Below, in pieces: positions 1 to 8,683 of a stretch of DNA of 33,848 bases; within the stretch, counting starts at the first letter, position 1; every line of letters starts with the position of its first letter. The position numbers and the translations under genes are program-made. Source of the stretch: Acidiphilium sp. (GTDB lineage: Bacteria > Pseudomonadota > Alphaproteobacteria > Acetobacterales > Acetobacteraceae); contig DAIDMG010000015.1 in NCBI GenBank assembly GCA_027449105.1, positions 1-33,848 on the forward strand. Direction: 5' to 3'. Below the pieces are notes generated by a model. That model was given only the letters and a program-made list of their open reading frames with translations, was not told the origin of the DNA and searched no databases.

Positions 1-1932
1 GTCGATGCCTTCATCAATTGCGTTCGCTACCTCGGGCCAACTTTTGGCGGTATCAATCTTGAGGACATCAAGGCCCCGGACTGCTTCATCATCGAACAGC
101 GCTTGCGCGAACTCATGGACATTCCAGTTTTCCATGATGATCAGCACGGTACCGCGATCGTCGTCGGCGCGGGTGTCATCAATGCGTTGAGAATCCAGGG
201 CAAGGTGATAGAGAATGCTAGGATTGTGACGTCAGGTGCGGGGGCGGCAGCGCTCTCTTGTGTCAAAATCCTGATTGCGCTTGGCGCTTCGCCAGACAAC
301 GTCATGATGACGGACATTGGGGGGGTAATCTACCAGGGGCGGCCAGGCTTAGATCCAACCTTGGAGTGTGTGGCTCGTCAGACAAAGGCCCGCCATCTTG
401 CCGACGTCATCAATGGCGCTGATGTATTTCTTGGCTTATCAGTAGGCGGCGTCTTGAAGCCCGAATGGCTTGAGAAATTTGCACCCAACCCGCTGATCTT
501 GGCACTGGCAAATCCAGAACCAGAAATCAGGCCCGAGGATGTCGCAAAGCTACGGCCGGACGCAATTACCTGTACCGGCCGAGCTGACTATCCGAACCAG
601 GTCAATAACGTCCTATGTTTTCCATTTATTTTTCGAGGCGCGCTTGACGTCGGTGCTGTCGAAATCAGCGAAGGAATGGAGCTCGCGGCAGTCCATGCGA
701 TAGCTGAACTGGCGAGAGCGGAGGCGTCGGATACGGTTGCTGCTGCCTACGGTGGTCGTGCGCCTGTATTCGGGCCGGACTACGTCATTCCGAAGCCGTT
801 TGATTCGCGGCTGATCTTGCACGTCGCGCCCGCTGTGGCAAAGGCGGCAATGGACGAAGGACTTGCACGTCGCCCAATTGCGGATTTTGAAGCTTATCGC
901 CGTGACTTGGAACGTTTCGTGTTCCGGTCAGGGTTGCTGTTGCGGCCTGTTCTTGAAGTTGCTCGCTCGTCCAACGTTCGTATCGCCTATGGAGAGGGTG
1001 AAGATGAGCGGACGCTCCGAGCGGTGCAGACAGTGATTGACGACCATCTTGGATTGCCTCTTCTCGTTGGGAATACTGAAGCGATTGTGTCCCGTATCGC
1101 ATCGCTCGGCCTTCGAATGAAGCCCGGACAAGATTTTCAAATTATTGATTTCGAGCAAAACGATGCCTTGTTCTGGCGCCTACTCCACGATTACCAGCGC
1201 ATTGTTGGACGGCACGGCATTCCGCCGGACGCGGCGCAGAGACAGCTTCGTCGTCGGCCAACTGTTGCGGCTGGCATGCTACTCGCTGCGGGGGAGGCCG
1301 ATGCAGCGATCTGTGGCGGAGTCGGGGACTGGTCGCGTCAATTTCGTTATGCGCTGCCGATTATTCCACGCCGCGAAGGAATCGGTCGTGTCTCGGCGCT
1401 GGTGGTCTTGATTTTGCCAAGTGGAAGCCTCTTTATCTGCGATACTCACGTCAATGACGACCCAGATGCCGAGCAAATTGCGGAGATGACACTTCTAGCG
1501 GCTTCCATGGTCAGCCGCTTTGGTATCACTCCAAAAGTGGCCCTGCTCTCGCACTCCAATTTCGGCGCTTCAAATCTTCCATCGGCACGCAAAATGCGGC
1601 GTGCACTTGCCCGGATTCGTGCCGAGGATCCCGCGTTAGAGGTAGACGGTGAAATGCACGCTGATGCCGCTCTCTTCGAACCGATCCGAAGCCGTGCCGT
1701 CTGCGATAGTCGACTGACCGGAGCGGCAAACCTGCTGATAATGCCAAACATCGATTCGGCTAACATTGCTTTCAACTTATTAAAAACTGCTGGTGAGTCG
1801 GTCTTCGTTGGGCCGTTTCTACTCGGATTGGAAAAGCCGCTACATATCGCTGTACCGAGCGTGACCGCACGGGGACTGGTTAACATGAGCGCCGTCGCCG
1901 CCATGGAGGCAGTGACGCGCAGGAGGCGGTGA
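1..1932 (+). CDS. maeB: NADP-dependent malic enzyme with C-terminal phosphotransacetylase-like domain (5'-partial)
   Basis: Oxidative decarboxylation of malate to pyruvate, supplying NADPH in the cytoplasm. The frame is open from the first base, so the gene begins outside the window; 643 residues are present and I estimate about 110-120 N-terminal residues are missing for a MaeB-type protein. The segment [12 protein letters not shown] near the start and the following [15 protein letters not shown] are malic-enzyme signatures for metal and substrate binding. The NAD(P)-binding stretch [15 protein letters not shown] follows near residue 80. The C-terminal half, from about residue 310 ([15 protein letters not shown]), is the phosphate-acetyl/butyryl-transferase-like domain, which in MaeB proteins is regulatory rather than catalytic. 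The gene ends at a TGA with no obvious poly-T terminator; tandem hairpins lie about 220 bp downstream. The first in-window ATG at 103 is not the true start. Product class is secure; NADP versus NAD preference is inferred from the domain fusion. Confidence 0.95.
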   Translation, partial: VDAFINCVRYLGPTFGGINLEDIKAPDCFIIEQRLRELMDIPVFHDDQHGTAIVVGAGVINALRIQGKVIENARIVTSGAGAAALSCVKILIALGASPDNVMMTDIGGVIYQGRPGLDPTLECVARQTKARHLADVINGADVFLGLSVGGVLKPEWLEKFAPNPLILALANPEPEIRPEDVAKLRPDAITCTGRADYPNQVNNVLCFPFIFRGALDVGAVEISEGMELAAVHAIAELARAEASDTVAAAYGGRAPVFGPDYVIPKPFDSRLILHVAPAVAKAAMDEGLARRPIADFEAYRRDLERFVFRSGLLLRPVLEVARSSNVRIAYGEGEDERTLRAVQTVIDDHLGLPLLVGNTEAIVSRIASLGLRMKPGQDFQIIDFEQNDALFWRLLHDYQRIVGRHGIPPDAAQRQLRRRPTVAAGMLLAAGEADAAICGGVGDWSRQFRYALPIIPRREGIGRVSALVVLILPSGSLFICDTHVNDDPDAEQIAEMTLLAASMVSRFGITPKVALLSHSNFGASNLPSARKMRRALARIRAEDPALEVDGEMHADAALFEPIRSRAVCDSRLTGAANLLIMPNIDSANIAFNLLKTAGESVFVGPFLLGLEKPLHIAVPSVTARGLVNMSAVAAMEAVTRRRR

Positions 1933-2032
1933 TCCTTTCCGTTCCCAGTCATAAAGGCTTCTGTGCAGACTCGCGGAGCGGTCGACGCCTCGTTCGCGGC
2001 GTTAGCAAACGCAACAAAACGGTGTTTCAAGA

Positions 2033-2062
2033 AGTATAGAACATGTCGAATTCTTTGTTCAA
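2033..2062 (-). promoter_or_regulatory. Possible sigma70-type promoter reading leftwards
   Basis: On the minus strand a TTGAAC box (2062-2057) is followed after 18 bp by TATACT (2038-2033), close to the sigma70 consensus. Transcription would run towards the 3' end of the malic enzyme gene, and no gene lies in that direction before it. It could drive an antisense or small RNA, or be chance in a non-coding stretch. Confidence 0.3.
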
Positions 2063-2153
2063 TTGGATCTGTTTTCGCGGAGAGCAATGGTGGTGTGGCG
2101 ATAAATGCCACGTCAACACCAGTGGCGTTCCGCGACGCGTGTCCGTGCCCGAA

Positions 2154-2174
2154 CCGCACCGCCATGCGGTGCGG
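2154..2174. repeat. Perfect inverted repeat, 9-bp arms, 3-nt loop
   Basis: CCGCACCGC and GCGGTGCGG flank the loop CAT, giving a very GC-rich hairpin. It is not followed by a T-run on either strand, so a classic intrinsic terminator is not supported. A second hairpin lies 20 bp further on. It may be a 3' processing or attenuation structure for maeB transcripts, or part of a small RNA. Confidence 0.55.
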
Positions 2175-2194
2175 CTGGTCCGATGCGCGATAGA

Positions 2195-2213
2195 GCCGAA
2201 ACTGACTTTCGGC
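2195..2213. repeat. Perfect inverted repeat, 7-bp arms, 5-nt loop
   Basis: GCCGAAA and TTTCGGC flank CTGAC. It lies directly after the hairpin at 2154-2174. Both fall in the 608-bp stretch between maeB and the GNAT-like gene, in which I recognise no protein-coding gene. Confidence 0.5.
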
Positions 2214-2540
2214 CACACGACTTAGACAGGCCATGTCAGCAGCTAAGGATGCAAAAGAGGACCGCTGCGCGGCTCGGGGTTTATATCCTTCTCATGAAAG
2301 CAGGGGCCTTGCGTTGGTTTCGGTAGAAATATGGAAAGTTCCGACTGCCCCTGGCGTCGGAAGACGCTTTAGGATGGGCGCTTCGTATTCATTTAGCAAA
2401 CTAGTGAGAGCGACGCGTAAAGGCTGTTCAACAAACAGGTGTGATTCGGCGCTCGCTGGGCAGCGAGCTCTTGGCGGAATATTTTATCGCAGTTCTTTTT
2501 CCAGTGCTAGGCGCTTCATTATTTTGGTAGGTATTGACGT

Positions 2541-3689
2541 ATGGATTGTGGACGGCCAGATCTAGCGCTCTCGCGTCACCGCAGCATTCACGAAATTGAT
2601 TGTGCGTCGTGGAATAGTATTGCAGGTACCGGTAACCCGTTTATTGATCACAGATTCCTGAGCGCGCTTGAAGATAGCGGTTCCGTTGGTGGTGACAGCG
2701 GCTGGTTTCCGTCTCATGCGTCCTTGCGGGATGAAAACGGAAAATTGCTTGGTGTCGCACCATTGTACATCAAGGCCCATTCTTACGGAGAATATGTGTT
2801 CGATAGCGCTTGGGCGAACGCGCTAGAACGTGCAGGCGGGAACTATTATCCGAAACTTCAGGTAGCCGTGCCGTTTAGCCCGGTTTCCGGACCGCGGCTC
2901 CTGACCGCGCAGGGTGTTACATCAGCGTCATTTGCCGATGCCCTTGTCGAACTCACGAAGGCCCTGAGATGTTCTTCGATTCATGTGACTTTTTGCTCGG
3001 GGGAGGAGGTGCAGGTTCTGGGTCGTGCGGGTTGGCTCCGCCGCATGGGCCTTCAGTACCATTGGCACAACCAGGGTTATGCGGAGTTTGACGATTTTCT
3101 TGCCGCATTAGTGTCACGCAAACGCAAAATGATTAGGCGTGAACGGCGTGAGGTACAATCTGGTCTGGAAATCCGAGTATTGCGTGGCATGGAAATCGGG
3201 CCTGCAGAGTGGCAGGCGTTTTACGAGTTCTATCTGGCGACCATTGATCGGAAATGGGGGGGAGCGTATCTCTCGCAACGCTTTTTTCCGCTATTAGGAC
3301 GGTTGCTTGGCGATCGGGTGGTGCTGGTCATGGCTTTCCGTCGTGGCAAACCAGTTGCCGGTGCCCTCAATTTGCTAGGCGATGATGCGTTGTACGGTCG
3401 GAATTGGGGAGCTTGTGAGGACGTGCCATTTTTGCACTTTGAACTCTGCTATTATCAGGCAATCGAATTTGCAATTGGACTTGGGCTTCCTCGCGTTGAG
3501 GCGGGCGCCCAGGGGCGCCACAAAATTCAACGAGGCTACCTGCCCGCCCCTACCTATTCCGCGCACTGGATCGCGCATCATGGCCTGGCCCAGGCCGTTG
3601 CGAGCTTCATCGATGCCGAGACTCCGATGATCGAGCGGGAAATGGTGGTGCTGGGTGAGGAATCGCCGTATCACGCAGTAGCCACCTAA
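2541..3689 (+). CDS. GNAT-like N-acyltransferase (COG3146/DUF482 family)
   Basis: A 382-residue protein matching the COG3146 family of GNAT-fold proteins, often annotated as putative peptidoglycan-related acyltransferases. The reaction and substrate are not established. Family hallmarks seen: NPFIDHRFLSALEDSGSVG near residue 33, LGVAPLYIKAHSYGEYVFDS near residue 72, YYPKLQVAVPFSPVSGPR near residue 105, and a C-terminal half with EAGAQGRHKIQRGY typical of the Fem/GNAT-like fold. Length is normal for the family (about 380-390). The ATG at 2541 is preceded by GGTAGG at a usable distance and the first family-like residues follow soon after it, so the start is plausible. The gene stands alone: the nearest neighbours are maeB, 608 bp upstream, and tRNA-Arg, 141 bp downstream, both on the same strand. 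No promoter was identified. Confidence 0.85.
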   Translation: MDCGRPDLALSRHRSIHEIDCASWNSIAGTGNPFIDHRFLSALEDSGSVGGDSGWFPSHASLRDENGKLLGVAPLYIKAHSYGEYVFDSAWANALERAGGNYYPKLQVAVPFSPVSGPRLLTAQGVTSASFADALVELTKALRCSSIHVTFCSGEEVQVLGRAGWLRRMGLQYHWHNQGYAEFDDFLAALVSRKRKMIRRERREVQSGLEIRVLRGMEIGPAEWQAFYEFYLATIDRKWGGAYLSQRFFPLLGRLLGDRVVLVMAFRRGKPVAGALNLLGDDALYGRNWGACEDVPFLHFELCYYQAIEFAIGLGLPRVEAGAQGRHKIQRGYLPAPTYSAHWIAHHGLAQAVASFIDAETPMIEREMVVLGEESPYHAVAT

Positions 3690-3830
3690 GAGTTGCCTTT
3701 CCCAGCATGCAGAGGTTCGCGCCAAGTAGACACACGATGGTGGGGCAGGGGAGGCTCGTATACCTAGCCTGCGCCCCACATTTGATAGGACTTGCCGGTT
3801 CGGCGGAGATCGGCTAATCCGCCCCGATCA

Positions 3831-3907
3831 GCACCCGTAGCTCAATTGGATAGAGCACCAGACTACGAATCTGGGGGTTAGGAGTTCGAGTCTCTTCGGG
3901 TGCGCCA
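3831..3907 (+). tRNA. tRNA-Arg (anticodon ACG)
   Basis: A full cloverleaf is visible. The acceptor stem GCACCCG pairs with CGGGTGC, the D-arm is GCTC...GAGC, the anticodon stem CCAGA/TCTGG encloses the loop CTACGAA (anticodon ACG), and the T-arm carries TTCGAGT. The discriminator is G, followed by an encoded CCA at 3905-3907. ACG is normally deaminated to ICG to read CGU, CGC and CGA. No clear terminator follows. Confidence 0.97.
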
Positions 3908-4662
3908 CTCTACGCTTGAAAATAAAAGTCATTTCGAAGGGGTGGCGCCCAAAAGCGAGAGGACCCTATCACACTTTGCTGAATGGAGTTTTCTCGGGTC
4001 GCCACCATAAATGACGACCTGTTGAGGCAACTTTAGATTTTTACGCGAAATCATGTATCGCAGCCAGAAATACGTATTGATCCTATTTGCTGGTTGCAAG
4101 AGCTTTGCAAGGATGCACCGCCAACGCGGCGCGGGGACAGCCTATAGATCAAGCTGGCAATTCTGTGCAGCCAACGATTCCCTTAGATCGGCGCTTTGCG
4201 CCCGTGTGTGCGGGCCGGCAGAAGCAGGCGAGTGGCAGAGACTGCTCCGTGACCAACTATTGCCGATGGGTCGCAAGATGCGAGAGGGCCCCACTTTCAC
4301 AACGCCATCGGCCGATCACGGTGGAGTGCGGTTGCCTATTTGGCTGGTGGTGCACCGAGGATTAGAGGAGGAGTCTTTGGGTGAATTGCCACAATAAGGT
4401 CAACGAATTGTTGCAATATTTATCTCATCGCGATTACGCCTTCTTGGCATGCAACGCGACTGTGTCTTGATTGCTGTATTGTAATAAGCGTCAAGCTACG
4501 CGTTCATCCGTGAACCTCGTGTGTCAGTTCTACTGAACGTCCTAGCCTCCACTCGAATAGGGTGTATTAACAAAAATGTTAACTTGCGCCTGATTTCTGA
4601 GGCGGTTGCAAGACCGGTTGTGCCGGCTTTCTGGTTCTTCTGTATCGCTACAGAACGTATGC
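3908..4662. other. Non-coding or decayed stretch with a cysteine-rich ORF remnant
   Basis: No recognisable gene is present. One plus-strand frame (4087-4365, 92 residues) is cysteine-rich with seven Cys. It is preceded in another frame (from 4053) by a short hydrophobic, lipoprotein-like start (YVLILFAGC). Joining the two would need a frameshift near 4090. This could be a broken small secreted protein, but I recognise no family. An inverted repeat TTAACA-AAAA-TGTTAA lies at 4567-4582. Confidence 0.25.
4638..4655. repeat. Hairpin just after the flavin-reductase-like gene
   Basis: TTCTGTA and TACAGAA flank the tetraloop TCGC, 8 bp beyond the stop codon of the minus-strand gene ending at 4663. 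There is no T-run after it, so it may protect the 3' end rather than terminate transcription. Confidence 0.4.
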
Positions 4663-5196
4663 CTAAGGCTTTGTTGATTTCAAGATGACCGTCTTTCCAT
4701 CGACTACAAATCTTCCATAGCCTTGGTGGTGAACTGTTTTGCAGTTTACGTGCTTGTGGTTAATCCAAACTTTAACGGCTTCCATGATAAATATATTGTA
4801 TTTTTTCACCATACGGGTGTCGATCACCTTACATTCGAGATTGGAAAAACATTCCGCGATGAGAGGCGAGGCCACGTACCCTGCTGCTAATTGAGTTAAT
4901 CCAAAGGCCGCGAATTTATCTACGTCACGCCCGGAACAGTTTCCGATTGCGACGACAGTCGACACGAGGTCAGCCGAAGGTATGGCAATTACGCACTGTC
5001 TGGTTTGCCGTAGCGCCTGAAAGCTGAAATTGGCGGCTGACACGACGCAAGCAATCCGGGGAGGGGCGAACTCAACCATCATGTGCCACGACATTGTCAT
5101 GATGTTGGCTTGACCGCGGTGGATTGTAGTCAAGAAAACAACGGGCCCTGGTTCAAGTAATTGGTAAGCCTTTTCAAGGGGAAAATCCCTGAGCAT
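4663..5196 (-). CDS. Flavin reductase-like (FMN-binding split-barrel) protein
   Basis: A 177-residue cytosolic protein of the flavin-reductase-like FMN-binding family, which uses NAD(P)H to reduce flavin or an unknown acceptor. Family features in order: LEPGPVVFLTT near residue 15, NIMTMSWHMMVEFAPP (FMN-contacting strand) near residue 31, CVIAIPSADL near residue 68, GNCSGRDVDKFAAFGLT near residue 85, and the C-terminal core GYGRFVVDGKTV. The length suggests a complete protein. The ATG at 5196 has GGAG about 9 nt upstream. It is a single gene on its strand with about 500 bp of unassigned DNA upstream. The C-terminal stretch NHKHVNCKTVHHQG is rich in His and Cys, but I cannot say whether this matters. 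The physiological acceptor is unknown. Confidence 0.85.
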   Translation of the reverse strand: MLRDFPLEKAYQLLEPGPVVFLTTIHRGQANIMTMSWHMMVEFAPPRIACVVSAANFSFQALRQTRQCVIAIPSADLVSTVVAIGNCSGRDVDKFAAFGLTQLAAGYVASPLIAECFSNLECKVIDTRMVKKYNIFIMEAVKVWINHKHVNCKTVHHQGYGRFVVDGKTVILKSTKP

Positions 5197-5700
5197 GGGT
5201 CAAACTCCATGGGTAGTTTTATCAGGAGGAGCGCCGGGCGGATGATTCAGCTTACGACTATCTTTAGATGGCGTGCCTCTTGGATTCCTTGCGCTGTGCA
5301 TATGCATGAGAAAGTGGAGGACGTCCCCTGATTACGCAGGTCGGCAACACGTCACACACCAGGGAAAGGCGTATCGGGAGAGGAAATGCGGCTGCGAGAA
5401 CGGCATACAGCTTTGCGGTTCTGTTGTGTTCCAGAAAGCATTCTCATGTACAGCCCACGTCTTTAAAACTATTGGCTCTGGCATTCATAATCGAGTTGAA
5501 CTCGTGGAGCTTCGTGGTCGTAGGCCTTGCCTACCGGAATGGTTAGAAGCGCGTTGTGCGGACCAGTTTTGATAGTTGTCGTTCAGGGAACCTTAAACAC
5601 AGTTACGGAGCGCGCCGTGGCACCTCAGCAATTTGAAAGTGGTAGTTGGCCATTTAACCGGTTCTGACGTTGGACCCGTTAATTTTCAACCCTGCCAAGT
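5197..5700. other. Intergenic stretch with no recognisable gene
   Basis: About 500 bp between two minus-strand genes. A 99-codon plus-strand frame (5273-5572) resembles no family I know and lacks a convincing ribosome site. I see no RNA gene, transposase fragment or strong hairpin. Confidence 0.5.
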
Positions 5701-6303
5701 TTAGTGTCTATGCCATATCCTGCCGCCAAAAAAGAACGTAATAGGCGGGTAAAGATAACCGTAGTTGGGGTAATAGGCGTACGCCGGCGGATAGGGCAGA
5801 TAGGGATAGTAGCCCGGCGGCGGGGATGGGTATGTGATGAATCCTGTGGACGGGAGAGGGGGAACCTTGTTACCCTTTCCTGCCATGCATTGGAGATACG
5901 TGACGTCATAATGCTGTTGCATCTCCGCCGCTGAGGCTTGGGCGCCACCCGCGCCGGCTACCGTGCCCGCTAGGAGGCCGGTACCGGCCCCGATGGCGGC
6001 TCCTGCTCCGGCATTACCGGCGGCTGCGCCGATGGCAGCGCCCGCCGCGGCACCCAGAGCAGTACCGACTGCGGCGCTACCGATTGCAGCTTGGCCTGCG
6101 GCTTGACTGGGGGACTGATAACCGATGCTTTGGGCGGCAGCCCCGCGGCAAGCGGCATCATCGGCTTGGAACTGCGCGTAGGTCTTTCCTTGACCAGGGA
6201 GTACCATAACGCTGGGACCGGTTGGCGGGGACACGGCGCAAGCTCCGAGGCCCGCCAACAGCGGCGCACTAACGGCAAGTCTTGTCAGTTTAAACAGTCG
6301 CAT
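5701..6303 (-). CDS. Glycine-zipper outer-membrane-type lipoprotein
   Basis: A 200-residue predicted lipoprotein. The signal begins MRLFKLTRLAVSAPLLAG and ends in the lipobox LGAC, with Cys near residue 22. The centre (about residues 75-125) is an Ala/Gly glycine-zipper segment with repeated GxxxG and GxxxA spacing, as in membrane-spanning zipper lipoproteins. The C-terminus is rich in Tyr and Pro (many PPGYY- and PPAY-like pairs) and ends RIWHRH. I chose the ATG at 6303 because GGAG lies 8-9 nt upstream and it gives a clean signal peptide; an upstream in-frame start would add 14 residues that spoil it. It is one of three lipoprotein genes within 2.7 kb. Function is unknown; zipper lipoproteins are usually linked to envelope integrity. 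Confidence 0.75.
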   Translation of the reverse strand: MRLFKLTRLAVSAPLLAGLGACAVSPPTGPSVMVLPGQGKTYAQFQADDAACRGAAAQSIGYQSPSQAAGQAAIGSAAVGTALGAAAGAAIGAAAGNAGAGAAIGAGTGLLAGTVAGAGGAQASAAEMQQHYDVTYLQCMAGKGNKVPPLPSTGFITYPSPPPGYYPYLPYPPAYAYYPNYGYLYPPITFFFGGRIWHRH

Positions 6304-6496
6304 ATCGCCATTCTCCAGTCGGCATGAGCTCGAAAAACTCACCACAGCTTTTTGGTGCGTGCTGACGTATGCGAATCTTTAGGCGCTAAAATCGGAATGA
6401 TCGTTGATCTCTGTCAACTAGGACGAGGCCAATCTCGAGAGTGTGCGCATTGTGGCAAAAGATTAGCCCGAATGAAAGGCTTAACTGCGCTCGTAG

Positions 6497-7720
6497 TTAC
6501 TGACCTTCCGGGGAGAGGACGGCACACCCCGTGGGGGCATTGTCGAGGCGCTCGCAGGCTTTGACAGCCGCACCATGCGAAAGGTGTAGGAAGCGCGCGC
6601 GATAGAGTGTACCGCGGGCGGTGTCGATTGTTTGTACCACGGGTTGGGCCCTAATCAGCATCCGCACGGCGGATAGTTCCGCAATACCAAGAGCGGCTTT
6701 GGCGTGTGGCACCGAATTATAAGCGCCAACTTGGATCGCCCAGGGGCCAGAGGTGGTTGAACGAGGAGTCGAGGAAATCGGTGAGGCTGCTTCCGCGCTT
6801 TGAATGAATGGAAAGCCGCCATGGTTAAGAGGCGGCGGCGCTTCGGGCGCGTGTGGCGTCGGCTTCTCTGGTTCGATGGGGGAGGGTGGTGTGAGTGTCG
6901 CAACCTGGATTGGCTCCGGTCGGGGAAGCCGTATAGGTGGAATCGCTGGTGAAAGCTGCGTACCTGATGAGAGAGTGCTGGCACTCGAACGATAAGCAAT
7001 ATCAACAGCACTGCTGGAGTATGGACGACGCCCCTTTGGAATTTGGTTCGGCAGTTGGTTCATCGCGAGTTGCGCCGCCGACGAGGGGGCAGCCGGGTAG
7101 ACACCCTGTATTTGAGGCGCGATCATTGCAACATATGTGCGGGTGGCCCGCGGTAACGGTTCTTTGTAGTCAAGGTAGTCGTCCAGTCGCCCAGGACCAG
7201 CATTGTATGCTGCCAGAAAGCCTGGAGACCCATAGATCTCGTACATCTCGTGAATATACGCCGTGCCAGCCATAATGTTGTTGTACGGGTTGTATGGATC
7301 ACTGCCGAGGTTATAGCGAGCTTCCATTTCTTGATACGTTTCCGGCTCGACCTGCATGAGTCCCATCGCGCCAGTCGGTGAAACAATGAGATGGCCATTC
7401 ATGTATTCGTGTCCGCCAGATTCGACGTGCATGACGCCGCGAATCCATGCTTGCGGGACGTCGAACCGTTTTGAGGCTTCGCGGATATAGGGCCCCCACG
7501 GGTCATTTGGTGGGCCTGGTGGTGCATAATTGCCATGGGCGTGTGCAGCGTAGTCAGCCGCCTGCTGCGTGGGCGACAGGTTGGGATGGCTGGTGGCGCA
7601 GGCGGACAGAAGGGCCGCTGCGGAGATCGCTATGGCTTTGGGTAACCAGTCGATTGCCGACAGTTGTGACTTGTGAGCAACATTGCGACCGGCCTTCTCG
7701 GTTCTTGCCAGATTAGCCAT
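6497..7720 (-). CDS. Lipoprotein lytic transglycosylase with C-terminal SPOR domain
   Basis: A 407-residue murein hydrolase that would cut the glycan strand between MurNAc and GlcNAc in the periplasm. After a positively charged N-terminus, a hydrophobic stretch ends in the lipobox LLSAC (Cys near residue 42). The SLT (GH23-like) domain follows: IRGVMHVESGG carries the catalytic Glu, GAMGLMQVEPETY and FLAAYNAGPGRLDDYL are the other family motifs. A Pro/Ser-rich linker (about 215-320) leads to a SPOR domain starting GPWAIQVGAYNSVPHAKAAL, which in related proteins binds denuded glycan at division sites. The ATG at 7720 is preferred because GGGAG lies about 11 nt upstream; a start at 7753 would add 11 residues. 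The domain order resembles RlpA-type enzymes but the catalytic domain is SLT, not RlpA. It is transcribed alone and divergently from the SlyB-like gene. Confidence 0.88.
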   Translation of the reverse strand: MANLARTEKAGRNVAHKSQLSAIDWLPKAIAISAAALLSACATSHPNLSPTQQAADYAAHAHGNYAPPGPPNDPWGPYIREASKRFDVPQAWIRGVMHVESGGHEYMNGHLIVSPTGAMGLMQVEPETYQEMEARYNLGSDPYNPYNNIMAGTAYIHEMYEIYGSPGFLAAYNAGPGRLDDYLDYKEPLPRATRTYVAMIAPQIQGVYPAAPSSAAQLAMNQLPNQIPKGRRPYSSSAVDIAYRSSASTLSSGTQLSPAIPPIRLPRPEPIQVATLTPPSPIEPEKPTPHAPEAPPPLNHGGFPFIQSAEAASPISSTPRSTTSGPWAIQVGAYNSVPHAKAALGIAELSAVRMLIRAQPVVQTIDTARGTLYRARFLHLSHGAAVKACERLDNAPTGCAVLSPEGQ

Positions 7721-7937
7721 TTTTGTACGCTCTCCCGGACAATAAACCCACAACCAGCATTGGCGACCAACTTCTTGTTACGGTGCACCGGAAATCTGCT
7801 GATAGGAACGTTACAGACCTTATCTCTCAAAGTGAGTGAACATCTGTTCATAAGGTCCTAACTTGATGACGAAATAATGGCAAGCATAATCTGCGGATCT
7901 ATTTCCGCTGGTAAACAAAATGGCAGCTTAATAAAGC

Positions 7938-7943
7938 TATAAT
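7938..7943 (+). promoter_or_regulatory. Probable -10 box (TATAAT) of the SlyB-like gene
   Basis: A perfect TATAAT lies 14 bp before the strong ribosome site AAGGAGGAG (7956-7964). No good -35 box is seen 16-18 bp upstream. A start site near 7950 would leave a very short leader, which fits translation beginning at 7968 rather than 8001. Confidence 0.45.
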
Positions 7944-7967
7944 GGACGGTTGATGAAGGAGGAGTAA

Positions 7968-8360
7968 ATCGCTCGCCCGAATAGGTGCCGGTCAATACTG
8001 GTGGTGCCGGTTATTTTTGCCGTACTCGCTGTGGTTGGCGGTTGCACACCAGAGAGGGTGACCCAATGCGCGAGGTCACGATCAATGGCGCCGGAGCCGG
8101 TTGTTGGAACGATTCTTGTCGTACGGCCTGCGGCTTCTTCTGCTGAAAATGGCGATGCCGGTACCGTGGGGCGGAGTGTGCTTCGTCTGCTGCGCATGCG
8201 GAATTTAGTGGCGCCGCGCCGGAACGCTGAGTTTCTTATCCGCGTCGCTGGCGGCGGAATTGTCTCAATCGTGCAGCAGGGAACACCTTCGCTGGCTGTT
8301 GGGGACCGAGTGATCATCCTTCGCGGAAAGAGCACTCGGCTTGCCGCACTGAGAGGCTGA
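7968..8360 (+). CDS. SlyB-like lipoprotein, apparently starting at ATC
   Basis: About 130 residues if read from the ATC at 7968. That codon sits 5 nt after the textbook ribosome site AGGAGG (7957-7962) and a TAA closes the frame just upstream, so there is no room for an earlier start. From ATC the protein begins with basic residues (ARPNRCRS), a hydrophobic core and a lipobox VGGC, a complete lipoprotein signal. The usual candidates, GTG at 8001 or 8004, lie about 38 nt from the ribosome site and remove the basic N-region. The mature part has VVGTILVVRPA, then IRVAGGGIVSIVQQG and VGDRVIILRG, matching the start and end of the SlyB/Pcp family. The glycine-zipper centre of that family is absent, so the protein is shorter than E. 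coli SlyB (about 155). Either ATC initiates, or an ancestral ATG has mutated and expression is reduced. Family call is moderate. Confidence 0.6.
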   Translation: MARPNRCRSILVVPVIFAVLAVVGGCTPERVTQCARSRSMAPEPVVGTILVVRPAASSAENGDAGTVGRSVLRLLRMRNLVAPRRNAEFLIRVAGGGIVSIVQQGTPSLAVGDRVIILRGKSTRLAALRG

Positions 8361-8528
8361 AGATTTGCCTCTCGGAGGGAGGGTTGAAGAGCTATTGGTG
8401 AGGGGACGCCTGCCCGCGTTTTAGTTGTCGCCGGCATCTGATCAACTGACGTGATCGGGGGTTTTCTTAGAATGCTACAGTATCGATTGCAGATTTGCAG
8501 ACGGAGCATCGAAGCGCTGAGAGCTAGT

Positions 8529-8562
8529 CCGATCCGCCGTAAAACCCCGGCGCTCGGATCGG
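8529..8562. repeat. Inverted repeat upstream of tnpB
   Basis: CCGATCCG (8529-8536) and CGGATCGG (8555-8562) form perfect 8-bp arms around an 18-nt loop. It lies about 120 bp before the tnpB start, where IS200/IS605-type elements carry left-end hairpins. It could equally terminate the SlyB-like transcript, though no T-run follows. Confidence 0.4.
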
Positions 8563-8683
8563 GGATATAAGGCGGAGCATTAATCCAAGTTCAATAAGTT
8601 GTTGTTTGACTTCAACATACTAATAATTGGCGTACGCAGTGTAAGCACTTGAACTCATTGACTCAACGCGGCTAGAATCCATC

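Noticed and set aside
1446-2234. 262-codon minus-strand ORF overlapping maeB
   Set aside because: It is antisense to the clear malic enzyme over most of its length, has no family features and no ribosome site; it is a shadow of the maeB codon pattern.
7937-8509. 190-codon minus-strand ORF opposite the SlyB-like gene
   Set aside because: The plus strand has promoter, ribosome site, signal peptide and family motifs; the minus frame has none of these.
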